This document shows, piece after piece, positions 7,586 to 17,515 of a DNA stretch of 43,225 nucleotides. The notes below the pieces were generated by a model. It saw only the letters and a program-made list of their open reading frames with translations, was not told the origin of the DNA and ran no database searches. The position numbers and the translations under genes were made by a program. The first letter of the stretch is position 1. Each line of letters opens with the position of its first letter. Source of the DNA: Erysipelotrichaceae bacterium (GTDB lineage: Bacteria; Bacillota_I; Bacilli_A; Erysipelotrichales; Erysipelotrichaceae); NCBI GenBank assembly GCA_021209625.1, contig JAJOHZ010000033.1:1-43225 (forward strand). The letters are read 5' to 3'.

Positions 7586-8950
7586 ATGATCTTCGCATCC
7601 ACAACCTTTCTCTTCCTATTCTTACCAAGTGCGATTCTCGCACTTTTATTCACTCCCCCACGCTTTCGTAGTGCCATCTTGTTGTTCTTTAGTTTAATTT
7701 TTTATGCTTATGGTGAGATCCGTTATGGTTTAATCATGATCTTCTCCATCGCATTGGATTACACCTGTGGCATCATGATTGAATCATCAAAAAAGGAAAT
7801 GAATCGAAAACTATGGTTATTAACCTCCATGGTTGGTAATCTTGGTTTACTGTTTTGGTTTAAATACAGTGGTTATTTGGCACGATTAATCAATCAAGCC
7901 CTTGATCTATCCCTGCCTATTCCGCAAATCTTACTGCCTTTAGGTATTAGTTTCTTTACCTTTCAAACCATGTCTTACTCCATTGATGTGTATCGTAAGG
8001 AAGTGAAAGCTGAGCGTAATCTTGTTGATTTTGGAGCGTATGTGACCATGTTTCCTCAATTGATTGCAGGACCGATTGTACGTTATAGCGACATTGCAGT
8101 CGAACTTAAGGCCAAAGTTAGTCTTTGGAATCGTTTAGATCATGGGTTTAACCTGTTTGTGTTAGGGCTAGGATCCAAAGTGTTGTTAGCCAATGCTTTA
8201 GCGGCTGCCATTGCTCCTATTGAAGCTTTAGCCCTAGAGAACACTTCCAAACTCTTATGGATGATTCAGACGCTTTACTTTGGATTTCAACTGTATTTTG
8301 ATTTTGCTGGATACTCTTTAATGGCCATCGGTTTAGGCTATATGTTAGGATTTACGTTTCCTGCCAACTTCAACTTCCCTTACATCTCAAGCAGTGTCAG
8401 TGAATTTTTCCGTCGTTGGCACATCACGTTAGGGGATTGGTTTAAATCGTATCTTTATATTCCTTTAGGGGGATCTCAGGTTCCTCTTAAGAAAGTGGTG
8501 TTTAACTTGCTTGTGGTCTGGTTCATCACTGGGTTATGGCATGGAGCTGACACACAGTTTGTGGTATGGGGATTGTGGTTAGGTCTTTGGGTGATTCTTG
8601 AGAAAATCGGTTTATCCAAACTTAAGCTTCCTTTATGGTTTAAACATACCTTAACGTTAGTGATTATCTTTATCAGTTGGAGCATCTTTAATGCTCCTTC
8701 CTTAACAGAGTGGACACAACGTTTCATTCACTTGGATTGGATGAGTTCTGCTTCTCTTGAAGGGGTCATGCTTCGTAATGGCTTAGGACTGCTCATCATC
8801 AGTATGATTTTGAGTGGACCTTGGATTAAGACATGGTTTGAGAAGTTGCCTTCTTGGTCCAAACAAGGTTTCTATACTTTGATCTTAATTCTAAGCATTG
8901 CTTCCCTCATTCATGGATCACTTAATCCTTTCTTATACTTTAGATTTTAG
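7586..8950 (+). CDS. MBOAT family O-acyltransferase (AlgI/DltB/PatA-like)
   Basis: This polytopic membrane enzyme is expected to pass an acyl, usually acetyl, group across the membrane to a cell-surface polymer. The 454-residue length and N-terminus (MIFASTTFLFLFLPSAIL) are typical of AlgI-like proteins. About ten hydrophobic segments are present. Conserved motifs include FPQLIAGPIVRYSDI, YFDFAGYSLMAIGLGYMLG, FFRRWHITLGDWFKSYLYIPLGGS and GLWHGADTQFVVWGL; the His in LWHG is the family's catalytic candidate. It lies in one operon with the DUF4358 lipoprotein (2-base gap) and the DHHW-like protein (8-base gap). The acceptor polymer is unknown. Confidence 0.9.
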   Translation: MIFASTTFLFLFLPSAILALLFTPPRFRSAILLFFSLIFYAYGEIRYGLIMIFSIALDYTCGIMIESSKKEMNRKLWLLTSMVGNLGLLFWFKYSGYLARLINQALDLSLPIPQILLPLGISFFTFQTMSYSIDVYRKEVKAERNLVDFGAYVTMFPQLIAGPIVRYSDIAVELKAKVSLWNRLDHGFNLFVLGLGSKVLLANALAAAIAPIEALALENTSKLLWMIQTLYFGFQLYFDFAGYSLMAIGLGYMLGFTFPANFNFPYISSSVSEFFRRWHITLGDWFKSYLYIPLGGSQVPLKKVVFNLLVVWFITGLWHGADTQFVVWGLWLGLWVILEKIGLSKLKLPLWFKHTLTLVIIFISWSIFNAPSLTEWTQRFIHLDWMSSASLEGVMLRNGLGLLIISMILSGPWIKTWFEKLPSWSKQGFYTLILILSIASLIHGSLNPFLYFRF

Positions 8951-8958
8951 GAGGAATC

Positions 8959-9986
8959 ATGAACACATTTAAATGGTACAGTGTCCTGGTCGGTGTGGTC
9001 ATTCTTCACCTCTTGACACAGCCCTTCAACGTTTATTCTGCATTAGAGCGTCGTTTACTTTCCACTGACGTAGAATGGTCTTGGGAGAACGCCCTTGATC
9101 AAACCTTTCAAGATTCACTTGAGAACACTTTAAATGATCAATGGTGACCCGAGAATGGTGGATAAAAGTGAACACACTTAAAGACACCTTATTGGGAAGA
9201 CTTATCTTTGATAAGGTCATGCCAAGTGAGCATGGTTTAGTGGAAGTGTGGTTTGAAGACAGCGATCAACTGAAACGAAATATTGAATTCTTAAAAGCAT
9301 TTGAAGCCAAAGTGAATGCGATTGTTAATGTGGTTCCCCACAGTGGATCACTTTTAGTTCCTTCGTATCATGATGATTCATTGCTTTATGATAGTGAGGG
9401 TTATCCTTCACTTCGTACCTGGTTAATGTCTCAATCCTCAGCGTCTTCCCTCATGTATCAAGGGGACCATCATTTGAATCATTTTGCGACGCCTTTGATG
9501 GCTGAGCATCTGTTAAATCAATTAGGTTTAAATCTCATACAACCTACATTATCGTATTGTGCTGATTTCTCAGGTACCCTTCAACCCTATTACTTATCAT
9601 TTAAGCCTAAACTGGATTCTTTATGGGTGTATGACACTCCCATTGAATCCATTCAGTTCAATAATCAAACCCATTCATCACTTCATGATTTAAGTGCTTG
9701 TGAAGGCAATAATGCCTATGGTGGTTTAATGCATGGCAATCAGGGATTTTCAAGCATTCAAACTGGCTTAAAAAACAATCAATCTTTACTGCTGATCAAA
9801 GACTCTCATGCTCATCAACTCATTCCTTTCTTAGCTCTTCATTACCAAACCATTGATGTGGTGGATTTACGTCATTTCAACGGTTCCATTCAAGCCTTGG
9901 TAGACCAAGGGTATGATGATGTGGTGGTGTTTGTAGGTGAAGGCAGTGTAAGAGATGATCGTAATTTTTTTAAACTCTCACGTTAA
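8959..9986 (+). CDS. DHHW-like SGNH-fold acetyltransferase partner of MBOAT, frameshifted near 9139-9147
   Basis: This extracytoplasmic partner of the MBOAT protein is anchored by one N-terminal TM (KWYSVLVGVVILHLL). It is split into two frames: 8959-9147 (62 residues, ending NDQW) and 9141-9986. One added base (CAA TTG GTG) would restore NDQ-L-VTREWWIKVN, which fits the family's conserved D-Q-F..R..W segment, and gives 342 residues. The DHHW motif appears as DHHLNHFATPLMAEHLL, with Leu in place of Trp. The C-terminal KDSHAHQLIPFLALHY and VVDLRHFNGS segments match the SGNH-like Ser and active-site region. AGGAGG precedes the ATG. Either an inactivating mutation or a sequence error explains the split; the ATGGTGA overlap alone is a weaker explanation because no ribosome site precedes 9141. 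Confidence 0.75.
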
Positions 9987-10008
9987 GCATCCTTAGGGAT
10001 GCTTTTAT
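9985..10008 (+). terminator. Terminator after the DHHW-like gene
   Basis: Stem AAGCATCC/GGATGCTT with a four-base loop, followed by TTATTAT. It starts within the stop codon of the DHHW-like gene. Confidence 0.75.
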
Positions 10009-10109
10009 TATGACTTTACATATCAAAGGAAGAAGAGTACACTAAAGATAGGAATATGGGATATTATGTGTTATGGGTGTTGACTCACGACACTGAAAGG
10101 AGACATCCT

Positions 10110-10427
10110 ATGAGTGAAAAAGTGTATTCCGCCGAAGACATTGAAAAGAACAAGGTCATTTCCGCGATTGCTTATGCGATTTTCTTCCTTCCTTTAGTGG
10201 TTGATAAAGATTCTGAGTTTGGAAAATTTCATGCGAATCAAGGTCTAATCTTACTGATTGTTTCATTAATTGGTAATGCGATTCTCACCATTAGTATTGT
10301 TGGATTACTTCTTGTTCCTGTACTAAATATTGCTGTGCTTATCTTGTTTGTGATGGGGGTGGTGAATGCAATCAATGGACAAGCAAAAGAACTTCCAATC
10401 ATTGGTAAATTTACCTTAATTAAATAA
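10110..10427 (+). CDS. Small DUF4870/Tic20-like membrane protein
   Basis: A 105-residue membrane protein of unknown function. A short polar N-terminus (SEKVYSAEDIEKNKV) is followed by three to four TM helices. The fingerprint KFHANQGLILLIVSLIGNAIL matches the F-H-x-N-Q-G motif of the DUF4870/Tic20-like family. The frame is open to 10056, but AAAGGAGA six to ten bases upstream selects the ATG at 10110. It stands alone between two terminators. Confidence 0.75.
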   Translation: MSEKVYSAEDIEKNKVISAIAYAIFFLPLVVDKDSEFGKFHANQGLILLIVSLIGNAILTISIVGLLLVPVLNIAVLILFVMGVVNAINGQAKELPIIGKFTLIK

Positions 10428-10441
10428 AGTCTTCCCAACAG

Positions 10442-10463
10442 AAAGGTTCATATGAACCTTTTT
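10442..10463. terminator. Palindromic terminator after the DUF4870-like gene
   Basis: AAAGGTTCATATGAACCTTT is a 20-bp perfect palindrome followed by two more T. It probably ends the upstream gene. The short T tail makes strength uncertain. Confidence 0.55.
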
Positions 10464-10521
10464 GGATGCATAAAAATTCATCATTCTATGATATTATGTT
10501 TTCAAATGAAATGAGATCGGT

Positions 10522-11568
10522 ATGAAGCATGTGAATGTGGTGGTGATCGGATGTGGAGTGGCAGGCAGTATCTTTGCGATGCATGCTCCTAAGCATCAAT
10601 CCCTATGTATCATTGATAAGAAAAACTTAAAAGAAGCTGTAGGATTGAAGAAACCTTGTGGTGGTTTATTAGCTCCTGATGCTCAAAAAACACTTGCAAA
10701 ATTGAAGATTCCACTACCCTTAGAGGTGTGTGCAAGTCCTCAGCTTTTTGGCGTGAAAACATATGATCTTCAATCTAAGATCACCCGCCATTATCAACGC
10801 CATTACATCAATCTTCATCGCGATCGCTTTGATCGTTATCTCGCTTCCCTCATACCCCCTCATGTGGATGTGGTGGATAAAGCCATAGTGAAATCACTTG
10901 ATCTTAAAAACAAGAAACTTACTTACATTCAAAATGATGAATCGCATGAACTGAGTTTTGATGTGTGTGTTGGGGCTGATGGAGCGAATTCATTGGTACG
11001 CTCTCACTTAAATGCTCCAAAGATGAGACACTATCTTGCGATTCAAGAACAGTTTGAACTTAAAGATTATCCTCCTCATTTAGGATGCTTCTTTGATGCT
11101 TCACTTACGGATTCTTATGCTTGGATTAACATCAAAGATGATATCTTAGAGTTTGGTGGAGCTTTTCCATTAAAAGATTCTCTAAAACGATATGAGACAT
11201 TTAAATCCAAGATGATTGATTTGGGTTATCCTTTAAAGACACCGCTTCATAAAGAAGCATGCTTGGTTAACTCACCTAAGACTCTTTCTGAGATTTATCT
11301 TGGACAAAAAGATGTGTTACTGATTGGGGAGGCAGCAGGTTGGATATCTCCTAGTTCTTTAGAAGGCATGAGTTATGCTATGGACAGTGCTCTTATAGCT
11401 GCAGAGTCCTTGAAATCATCTGATCCATATCTTAGTTACAGAAAGCTAAGTCGATCACTTAAACTAAAAATCTTCTTGAAGCAACTTAAATCCATTGTAT
11501 TGTATACCCCTTGGATTCGATGGTGTGTGATGAAGAGTGGATTGGATGAGGTCAAGGTAAGACAATAA
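10522..11568 (+). CDS. FAD-dependent oxidoreductase, geranylgeranyl-reductase-like
   Basis: This flavoprotein belongs to the PHBH fold, nearest in pattern to geranylgeranyl reductases. The N-terminal dinucleotide fold shows VVVIGCGVAGS (GxGxxG at 10-15). The segment LKKPCGGLLAPDAQ is the Cys-Gly-Gly stretch typical of prenyl reductases. A middle GADGANSLVR motif and a late VLLIGEAAGWISPSSLEGMSYAM (variant of the G-D-A-A-G FAD-ribityl motif, with Glu for Asp) support FAD binding. At 348 residues it is complete. It could reduce a prenyl chain such as a menaquinone or glycolipid tail, but a monooxygenase role is possible. Only a weak GAG ribosome site precedes the ATG. Confidence 0.7.
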   Translation: MKHVNVVVIGCGVAGSIFAMHAPKHQSLCIIDKKNLKEAVGLKKPCGGLLAPDAQKTLAKLKIPLPLEVCASPQLFGVKTYDLQSKITRHYQRHYINLHRDRFDRYLASLIPPHVDVVDKAIVKSLDLKNKKLTYIQNDESHELSFDVCVGADGANSLVRSHLNAPKMRHYLAIQEQFELKDYPPHLGCFFDASLTDSYAWINIKDDILEFGGAFPLKDSLKRYETFKSKMIDLGYPLKTPLHKEACLVNSPKTLSEIYLGQKDVLLIGEAAGWISPSSLEGMSYAMDSALIAAESLKSSDPYLSYRKLSRSLKLKIFLKQLKSIVLYTPWIRWCVMKSGLDEVKVRQ

Positions 11569-11571
11569 AAA

Positions 11572-11605
11572 AGAAGCACATACGATTTGATTCGTATGTG
11601 CTTTT
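11572..11605. terminator. Bidirectional terminator between converging genes
   Basis: Strong 11-bp stem AGCACATACGA/TCGTATGTGCT (11575-11585 and 11592-11602) with T tracts on both strands. It serves the FAD gene on the plus strand and the GH94-like gene on the minus strand. Confidence 0.85.
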
Positions 11606-11607
11606 GC

Positions 11608-14600
11608 TTATCTTAGATTATGCTTGTCCACACTCACAAGAATCTTCTCAATGCGTCCATCACGTTTGAATAGACTTTGACTTGTGGCTTCATCAAGGGT
11701 ATGGGTCAATGGATACTCAGCGATGGTTTGATCATGATAGACCACTGTGATGTGTGGTTGTTCAGCCAAGAAATAAATGATGGGGACTGTGCAGAAGGTA
11801 AAGCCTAATGAATCAGGTTCTAATTCAAGGGTGACTTCTTGCTTTGCATGAGGAAGCTTCCAAGTGGTCTTGGCTTGGAGGAATTCACTTCTTTCTAAGA
11901 GAAGTGGATTAAATGACACAAGACCACCATGGACCTTCACACCAAGTTCAGATAGGCGTGAAATAAAATCTTCTTTCACTTGTCCTGTAAGGCCTGGTTG
12001 TTGGACCCCAGAGAATGAAGGGGTATGGGAATAAGCATCGGTAGGGAAAGCTCCATACACAGCAGGTGATTTCTCAAGTCCTAAGCCTGCTTGGGTGGCT
12101 TTATAAGCTTCATGAAGTGCTCGTGTTGATTCACTCGGTCCATGAGCTAATACATCATAATACGTTTCTTGAGTGGCTAGGACCAATTTTGACACCATGT
12201 GCCAATAGATGGATCCTAATCCTTCGTATTTATAGAAGGTTCCTGAACGGCCTGTAAAGGCGTGGTGATTGAATAAGTGTGAGAAGATGTCTTTAACCAC
12301 TTGAATGTCTTCTTCTTTGTATGTGGTAGAAGCTCTTAAGGCTTTCGCAATGTCATTGCCATTACGGAATGAACCATTAAAGTGATAATGTCCATTCACA
12401 TCTTTAAGGATATACTTTGTGCCTCCTTTAGCCAGTTCTTCTTTAAGAATGGATGAGGTCATGACCACATCTTCTGGTACGATGTTTTTATCTAGGAAGC
12501 GTGGTAAGGCACGATTTGGATACAACATGTAACTGTCTTGATCTTCACGATAGATTGCACTGTCTTTTAACGCATGAAGCACATCCAAGCTTTCTTGACC
12601 ACTTAAAGCTTTTGAACTTAAGACAGAGACTTGTCCTTCTAACATCTCATACAAGTGGGATACCTCACAACGAGATCCATTGAACTTAATGAGATTGTAG
12701 GAATGATAAAGATTGTCTTCACGTTTGTTTTTATGAATGGAATCTTTAAGGTGAAGTAAGGTGATGTGAGTGAATGCTTCAATGGCTGCTTTACTGACAC
12801 TGACTTTCTTACCACTGAATCCGTGAGAGTACACTTTATTTCGATACGTTTCTCCCACTTCTCCTAACGCTTTCACCATATCAAAACGTTGTTCATCACT
12901 GATGGTTTGTCCAACTAAGGATTGGTGTTGTTTAAAGATGGTGGTCAGATCATGTAACATCTGTGCGACTTCAATGGATACTTCATATGAATCAAGATCC
13001 ATGTCTTCTAATAAGGAAATCATGAAGACTTGAAAGCGATGGAGGTAATACAAGGTCACCATGGATAAGCCATAGCCCACTAAGGCATTGTTGGCATCGT
13101 TCCATTCAGGACGTTGTGTGTTCATCCAAATGCCCCCCTTCAGGAACGTAGTTCGATAATTTAGCACACACCATCACAAGCAGTTTTTCAATCAGATTAA
13201 CGGTGTAACGCTCATCATTTTTCATAACAAGCTTCCCATCTGATCCAATGGATTTAACACGTTCATGAACGTTTTTATCTAAGGCATAATCATAAAGAAT
13301 ACTGTTGTGAGGATCAGCCATTAAGTCCGCAAACCCTTTAATGCGATAAGGAACATCCGCATACACAAAGACATCTTTATGTAAGAAATCCAAGAGTTTC
13401 TTAGGATGATACGCCTTGGATAACTCCATGAGTTTAAGGAGATAAATGATTTGATGATCTCCCCAGTAGCCAATGTTGGACCAAGGTTCATCTGGATTGA
13501 GTTCTTCCCAATCTAAACCATTTTTTGTAATTCGATAAGGATTATATCCATCCACCGTCGAAGCATTCACAAACTTCGCAATGATGCTTTCAATGTACTC
13601 TGGATATGAGAGAGATAATGCTTCCCAGTTTTGGAAGATGTCTCTCCAGTTGCCCTCAAAGTTCAGTTTCTTACTGCCATCTTCTTTGGCGATTTCAATA
13701 CTGAAACGATTCCAAGGACGACTTGGATCACCATGACGACGGCTAAAAGTAAGCGGTAAGTATTCAAGCACTAAACGCTCTAAGTCTTTGTTGCCTAGTT
13801 CTGTTGCCTTTAACACCAAGTCTTGATACATGAGTTGAGGTGGAAGAGCAGCTAAGACATCTTTAAACTGGGTGTAAATGGGTTTGTTCCACACCTTCAC
13901 AAAGGAAATGAAGTCTTCACTTTCAACATGATACCCATCCGCATACACTCCACCACGCATGATATTAAAGAGGGTGTTGGAGAAATGACGGAAACTGGTT
14001 TTGGTATTGGCTGTGCATTGAAGTCCATCCGCTTCAAACACCAGTTTGGATAAATTATCGCTGCCTTGTTCAATGCTCTTAAGGATGTTTGCTTTTAATT
14101 GTTCTGGTTGAGTGGATAACTCATGAATAAGGTCGTGTACATCTGAAGCGTTTTGACTGAGTTCTGCTACAATCATCCATGTTTGAGTTTCTGAAGGTGT
14201 TAGGGTTAAGGTATCACATACATAATAAGATCCACGTCTTCCCTTCACATCATGCTCAGTGACAATGGTTTCACCTGAAGCGAAGGCCTGAAGTTGTTGT
14301 TCAGAGAGTAGATAAGTTGGGGATGATAAACCCAATGAGAAGACAGTGGTGCATTTTAAGGATTCACTAGGTTCAGCTTTATCGGTAAGAATGGAACTTA
14401 AATTATAGATTCCTAGTCCAACCTCTTCAATGAGTTCACAACGTTTGTATCCATCAAGTAGCGTACTTAATGTGGTTTGAAGTTGAGTGTTGACTCCATA
14501 GGGAAGAATGTTACGTAATCCATCACATACTTTGACAGTCACTGTTTGATCAGACAAGTTAATGATTTGTGATTCTTTAACAAAACCATACTCTGCACTG

Positions 14601-15067
14601 TTCTTATACGTATATCGAAAAGCCACCTTTAAATCATGATTGATTTCCTCAAACATGACTTTATTCCCTAAGGTGTTTTTGTACAGATTACGAGTGATGG
14701 CGTAAACGTTGGAATGGTGCAACGAAAACGGTTTCCATAAAAAACTTTGTTCGTCTCTAGAGACGAGAATGATGGAATTAGATCCGGTAGTTTCTGCACT
14801 GTCATGAATTTTATCATCGGTGTAATATGGAAATAAAGCGTTCTCTGCGTTGACACGACCACAGGTTAATCCCCCTGTGCTTGAGATGAACATCCAGTGA
14901 TCGACATCACTGACAATGGTCATGAAGAAGGGATTCATTTGATTGACATTTTCAATCTTGAAGAAGGTTTCTTGATTGATCTCAACCGTATCTAAATGGG
15001 TTGTTCCTTGATTCAGGTTCAACGGTGTGCTTCCAAAATAAACTTTGGATTTCTGCATTATGGTCAT
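11608..15067 (-). CDS. GH94-like (alpha/alpha)6-barrel glycoside phosphorylase/hydrolase, large, frameshifted at a G6 run
   Basis: A cytoplasmic-looking protein with no signal peptide. It is split into 15067-13106 (653 residues) and 13167-11608 (519). Removing one G from the six-G run at 13133-13138 joins YVPEGG to IWMNTQRPEWNDANNALVG and yields 1152 residues. The N-terminal half looks like a beta-sandwich (VDHWMFISSTGGLTCGR). A barrel follows with NRFSIEIAKEDGSKKLNFEG, DGYNPYRITKNGLDWEELNP, GYWGDHQIIYLLKLMELS and EWNDANNALVG. The last resembles the catalytic G-D-W-N-D motif of GH94 phosphorylases. Substrate unknown. A good promoter and two operator-like palindromes lie upstream. The break falls about ten residues before the putative catalytic Asp, so if real it abolishes activity. 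Confidence 0.6.
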
Positions 15068-15098
15068 TCCTCTCTTGATTAATTAATCCTACACTTTG

Positions 15099-15127
15099 AT
15101 TATATAGTGCCACAATTAAAAGGACAA
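15099..15127 (-). promoter_or_regulatory. Promoter of the GH94-like gene
   Basis: On the minus strand TTGTCC (15122-15127), 17-base spacer, then perfect TATAAT (15099-15104), 32 bases before the ATG. An AGAGAGGAA ribosome site follows. Confidence 0.7.
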
Positions 15128-15140
15128 TGCGGTTTTCGCA
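15128..15140. promoter_or_regulatory. Operator-like inverted repeat abutting the -35 box
   Basis: TGCGGTTTTCGCA is an interrupted palindrome (TGCG-N5-CGCA) directly upstream of the -35 of the GH94-like gene. The position suits an activator or repressor. No regulator is assigned. Confidence 0.35.
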
Positions 15141-15169
15141 ATTAGTTGTCGAGTTATTTGATAGTTTAG

Positions 15170-15183
15170 TGAAAACGTTTTTC
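15170..15183. promoter_or_regulatory. LacI/CcpA-type operator-like palindrome
   Basis: TGAAAACGTTTTTC contains the perfect palindrome AAAACGTTTT (15172-15181) around a central CG, as in LacI-family and catabolite-responsive elements. It deviates from the strict cre consensus at the last two positions. It is the main feature of the otherwise AT-rich 234-base gap 15068-15301, besides the promoter and the other palindrome. Confidence 0.4.
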
Positions 15184-15301
15184 TTAAATTGTGGTTTTGC
15201 ATGAATTTTAAGAGTTTTTGCTCTATTTAGTGTCTTTTTTGAAATTCTTGCACTCTTTTAGTTTGACATAGAAAAGAACATTTTCATGTCCTTTTTATGT
15301 C

Positions 15302-15931
15302 TTATTTGAGTTCAACTATCGTATCAGCCATGGCTTTAGCATCTTCCACATCATGAGTCACCATGATAACGGTAACCCCTTTTTGTTTGAACCAGACTTT
15401 CATGAGTCCTCTCATTCTCTCCTTGAGTTCTTGATCAAGGTTAGAGAATGGTTCATCCAAACACAACACTTTAGGTTGAGATGCTAAAGCACGTGCAATC
15501 GCAATGCGTTGTTGTTGACCACCAGAACACTGTGAAGGTTTGCGATGATGAAAATCCTTTAGATCCATCATGCCAAGCAACTCGTTCACAATCATTTTCT
15601 TAAACGCTTTATCTTCTTTTCTTACACCATAACCAATGTTGTCAGCCACACTCATGTGTGGAAACAAGGCATAGTCTTGAAACAACAGCCCTACTTTTCT
15701 TGCGTGAGGTTCAATATGAATGTCGTCTGACGTGAGTGTGTTTCCATCCAATACAATGCTTCCAGACACTGGTTTTTCTAAACCCGCTAAACAGCGAAGC
15801 AATGTGGTTTTTCCTTTACCACTAGGTCCTAAAATCGCAGTGAAAGAACCTGCTTCAATACTCATGTTCAGGTTTTCAAATAAAACGGTTTGACCAAAAG
15901 CAAAGGTGAGGTTTTTTACTTCAAGAAACAT
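15302..15931 (-). CDS. Fe3+-type ABC transporter ATP-binding protein (FbpC/PotA-like)
   Basis: This is the ATPase of an importer for ferric iron or a similar ligand. It has Walker A GPSGKGKTT (Lys for the usual Gly/Ala, functional in form), signature CSGGQQQRIAIARA, and Walker B VLCLDEPFSNLD followed by MVTHDVEDAKAMAD. At about 209 residues it lacks the C-terminal TOBE-like regulatory domain of full FbpC/PotA ATPases. The frame is open to 15958, but AAGGAGG before the ATG at 15931 and the family N-terminus MFLEVKNLTF fix the start. One base separates it from the permease stop, so they are coupled. Confidence 0.85.
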   Translation of the reverse strand: MFLEVKNLTFAFGQTVLFENLNMSIEAGSFTAILGPSGKGKTTLLRCLAGLEKPVSGSIVLDGNTLTSDDIHIEPHARKVGLLFQDYALFPHMSVADNIGYGVRKEDKAFKKMIVNELLGMMDLKDFHHRKPSQCSGGQQQRIAIARALASQPKVLCLDEPFSNLDQELKERMRGLMKVWFKQKGVTVIMVTHDVEDAKAMADTIVELK

Positions 15932-15932
15932 A

Positions 15933-17512
15933 TTAATCCTCCTTATTGACGGAAGCAATCACGGGATATAAGAATACCATAGAAATGATGATAATGGCCA
16001 GTGAAGGGATTGCTGCTTCAAACAAGCGTTCATCTCCCGCATAGCGATACACTTGGGTGGCTAAGGTATGATAGTTAAAGGGTCTAAGATTAAGTGTTAA
16101 AGGAAGTTCTTTAATCACATCAATGAACACCAAGGCAAAGGCTGCAAGCAACGAATGATTTAAGTAATGGCACTTCAATTTGAAACAAACCTTGAAGATA
16201 AGTTTTCCCTAATGTTTGAGAAATCTCATTGTTTTTAAGACCAATCTTTTTAAAGCCCCATTCAATGTTTTGATAACCCAAACCTAAATAGCGAATGATG
16301 AGTCCATACATGAGCATTCCAAGTCCTGCCGTCAGCAAGAGATTGAACTGTTGAGATAAGGTAATGAACGCAAAGAGCACTAAAATGGCCATCACACTAC
16401 CAGGAATAGAATACCCCAGTAATGTAATCTTGGATACCACAATGGACCATGGGGTATGTTTTAAGCGGGTATAGTTTCCAATCACAAAACCAATGATCAC
16501 AATCGCACTGGTGACCACCAGTCCTAAAAACATCGTATTAATGAGTTGAGAACCAAAATCATTCCAGTAAATGCGACTAAAAGTAATGAAAGCCCAACTG
16601 GTTAAATGAAAGAGTGGTAGTCCTAAAGCAATGAAAAGAATAAAGATGAAGTAACTAACCAAAGCAACGTGTTTGATGCCTTTGAGTTGTTTACGTTTCA
16701 GTGGGCGAATGTTAGCGGGCATGACTTGCTTGGTGTTTTTGCGTAAAACATGTTCAATGATGAGGATCATAAACACAATGATGAGTAAGAATCCTGCTAA
16801 ACGCAGTGCACTATCAAAATCTCTTAACGCAAACCAGCTTCTAAAGATGGCGATAGAAAAGGTTGGAATATTAAGATAAACCACAGTACCATAATCCCCT
16901 AACACTTCTAAGGCGACAAGCACCATTCCTCCAATGAAGGCATTCATGGCTAAAGGTAAGGCTATCTTAAAGAAAATGCCTGTTGAGCGAAGAACCTAAG
17001 GTTCGTGCTGTTTCCACATAGTTGCCCATGAAACGTTCTAAGAACGATTTGGTTGAAATATACACATAAGGATACAAGGTCATGGAAAACACAATCATGC
17101 CTAAAACCATGGCATTCCATTCAAACCATTCGGGTTTGAATATCCCAAAAGAGCGAAGCGTGGTTTGAAGAAATCCCGTATATCCAATGAAATGAGTTAG
17201 GACATACGCAAAAATATACGGTGGAATGGCTAAAGGAAAATAAAGCAGAAAGCGAATCCACCGTCTAAACTTAAACTCAAAGGTCACCACAAAGTAAGCA
17301 CTTAAAACCCCAAGTACCCCTGTTAGAAGCATTGTGCCTATAACTAAAATAAGGGTGCTTGACGTAATGTTGGGTAAGGTGACTGAAACCACATGTTGCC
17401 ACGTGTCTGAAGCCTTCACAAAGAAACGTGAGAAACTCTCTGAAAGCACAAAAAGGATAGAGACTATCCAAATTGTGCTGAAGATGGTACTAAACGTGGC
17501 GACTTTCTTCAA
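15933..17512 (-). CDS. Fe3+-type ABC transporter permease (FbpB-like), carrying two frameshifts
   Basis: This is a double-length permease with two BPD domains, expected to be about 525 residues with about 12 TM helices. It is now split into three frames: 17512-16967, the frame containing 16947-16120, and the frame ending at 15933. Dropping one base near 16981-16992 joins ETARTLGSS to STGIFFKIALPLAMNAF, restoring the first EAA-type loop. Dropping one T near 16140-16152 joins KSFVA to AAFALVFIDVIKELP, restoring the second loop (FFQIEVPLL-type context, then DVIKELPLTLNLRP). Both repairs rebuild family-typical motifs, so the protein was recently whole, or the sequence holds two errors. It lies between the binding protein and the ATPase genes. 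Confidence 0.8.
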
Positions 17513-17515
17513 AAA

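Noticed and set aside
9141-9147. Stop-start ATGGTGA overlap as deliberate coupling in the DHHW-like gene
   Set aside because: No ribosome site precedes it, and the first piece would be only a membrane anchor with the family motif cut in half.
13106-13167. The two GH94-like pieces as separate overlapping genes
   Set aside because: A one-base change joins them inside one conserved block. The second piece has no ribosome site of its own and starts mid-domain.
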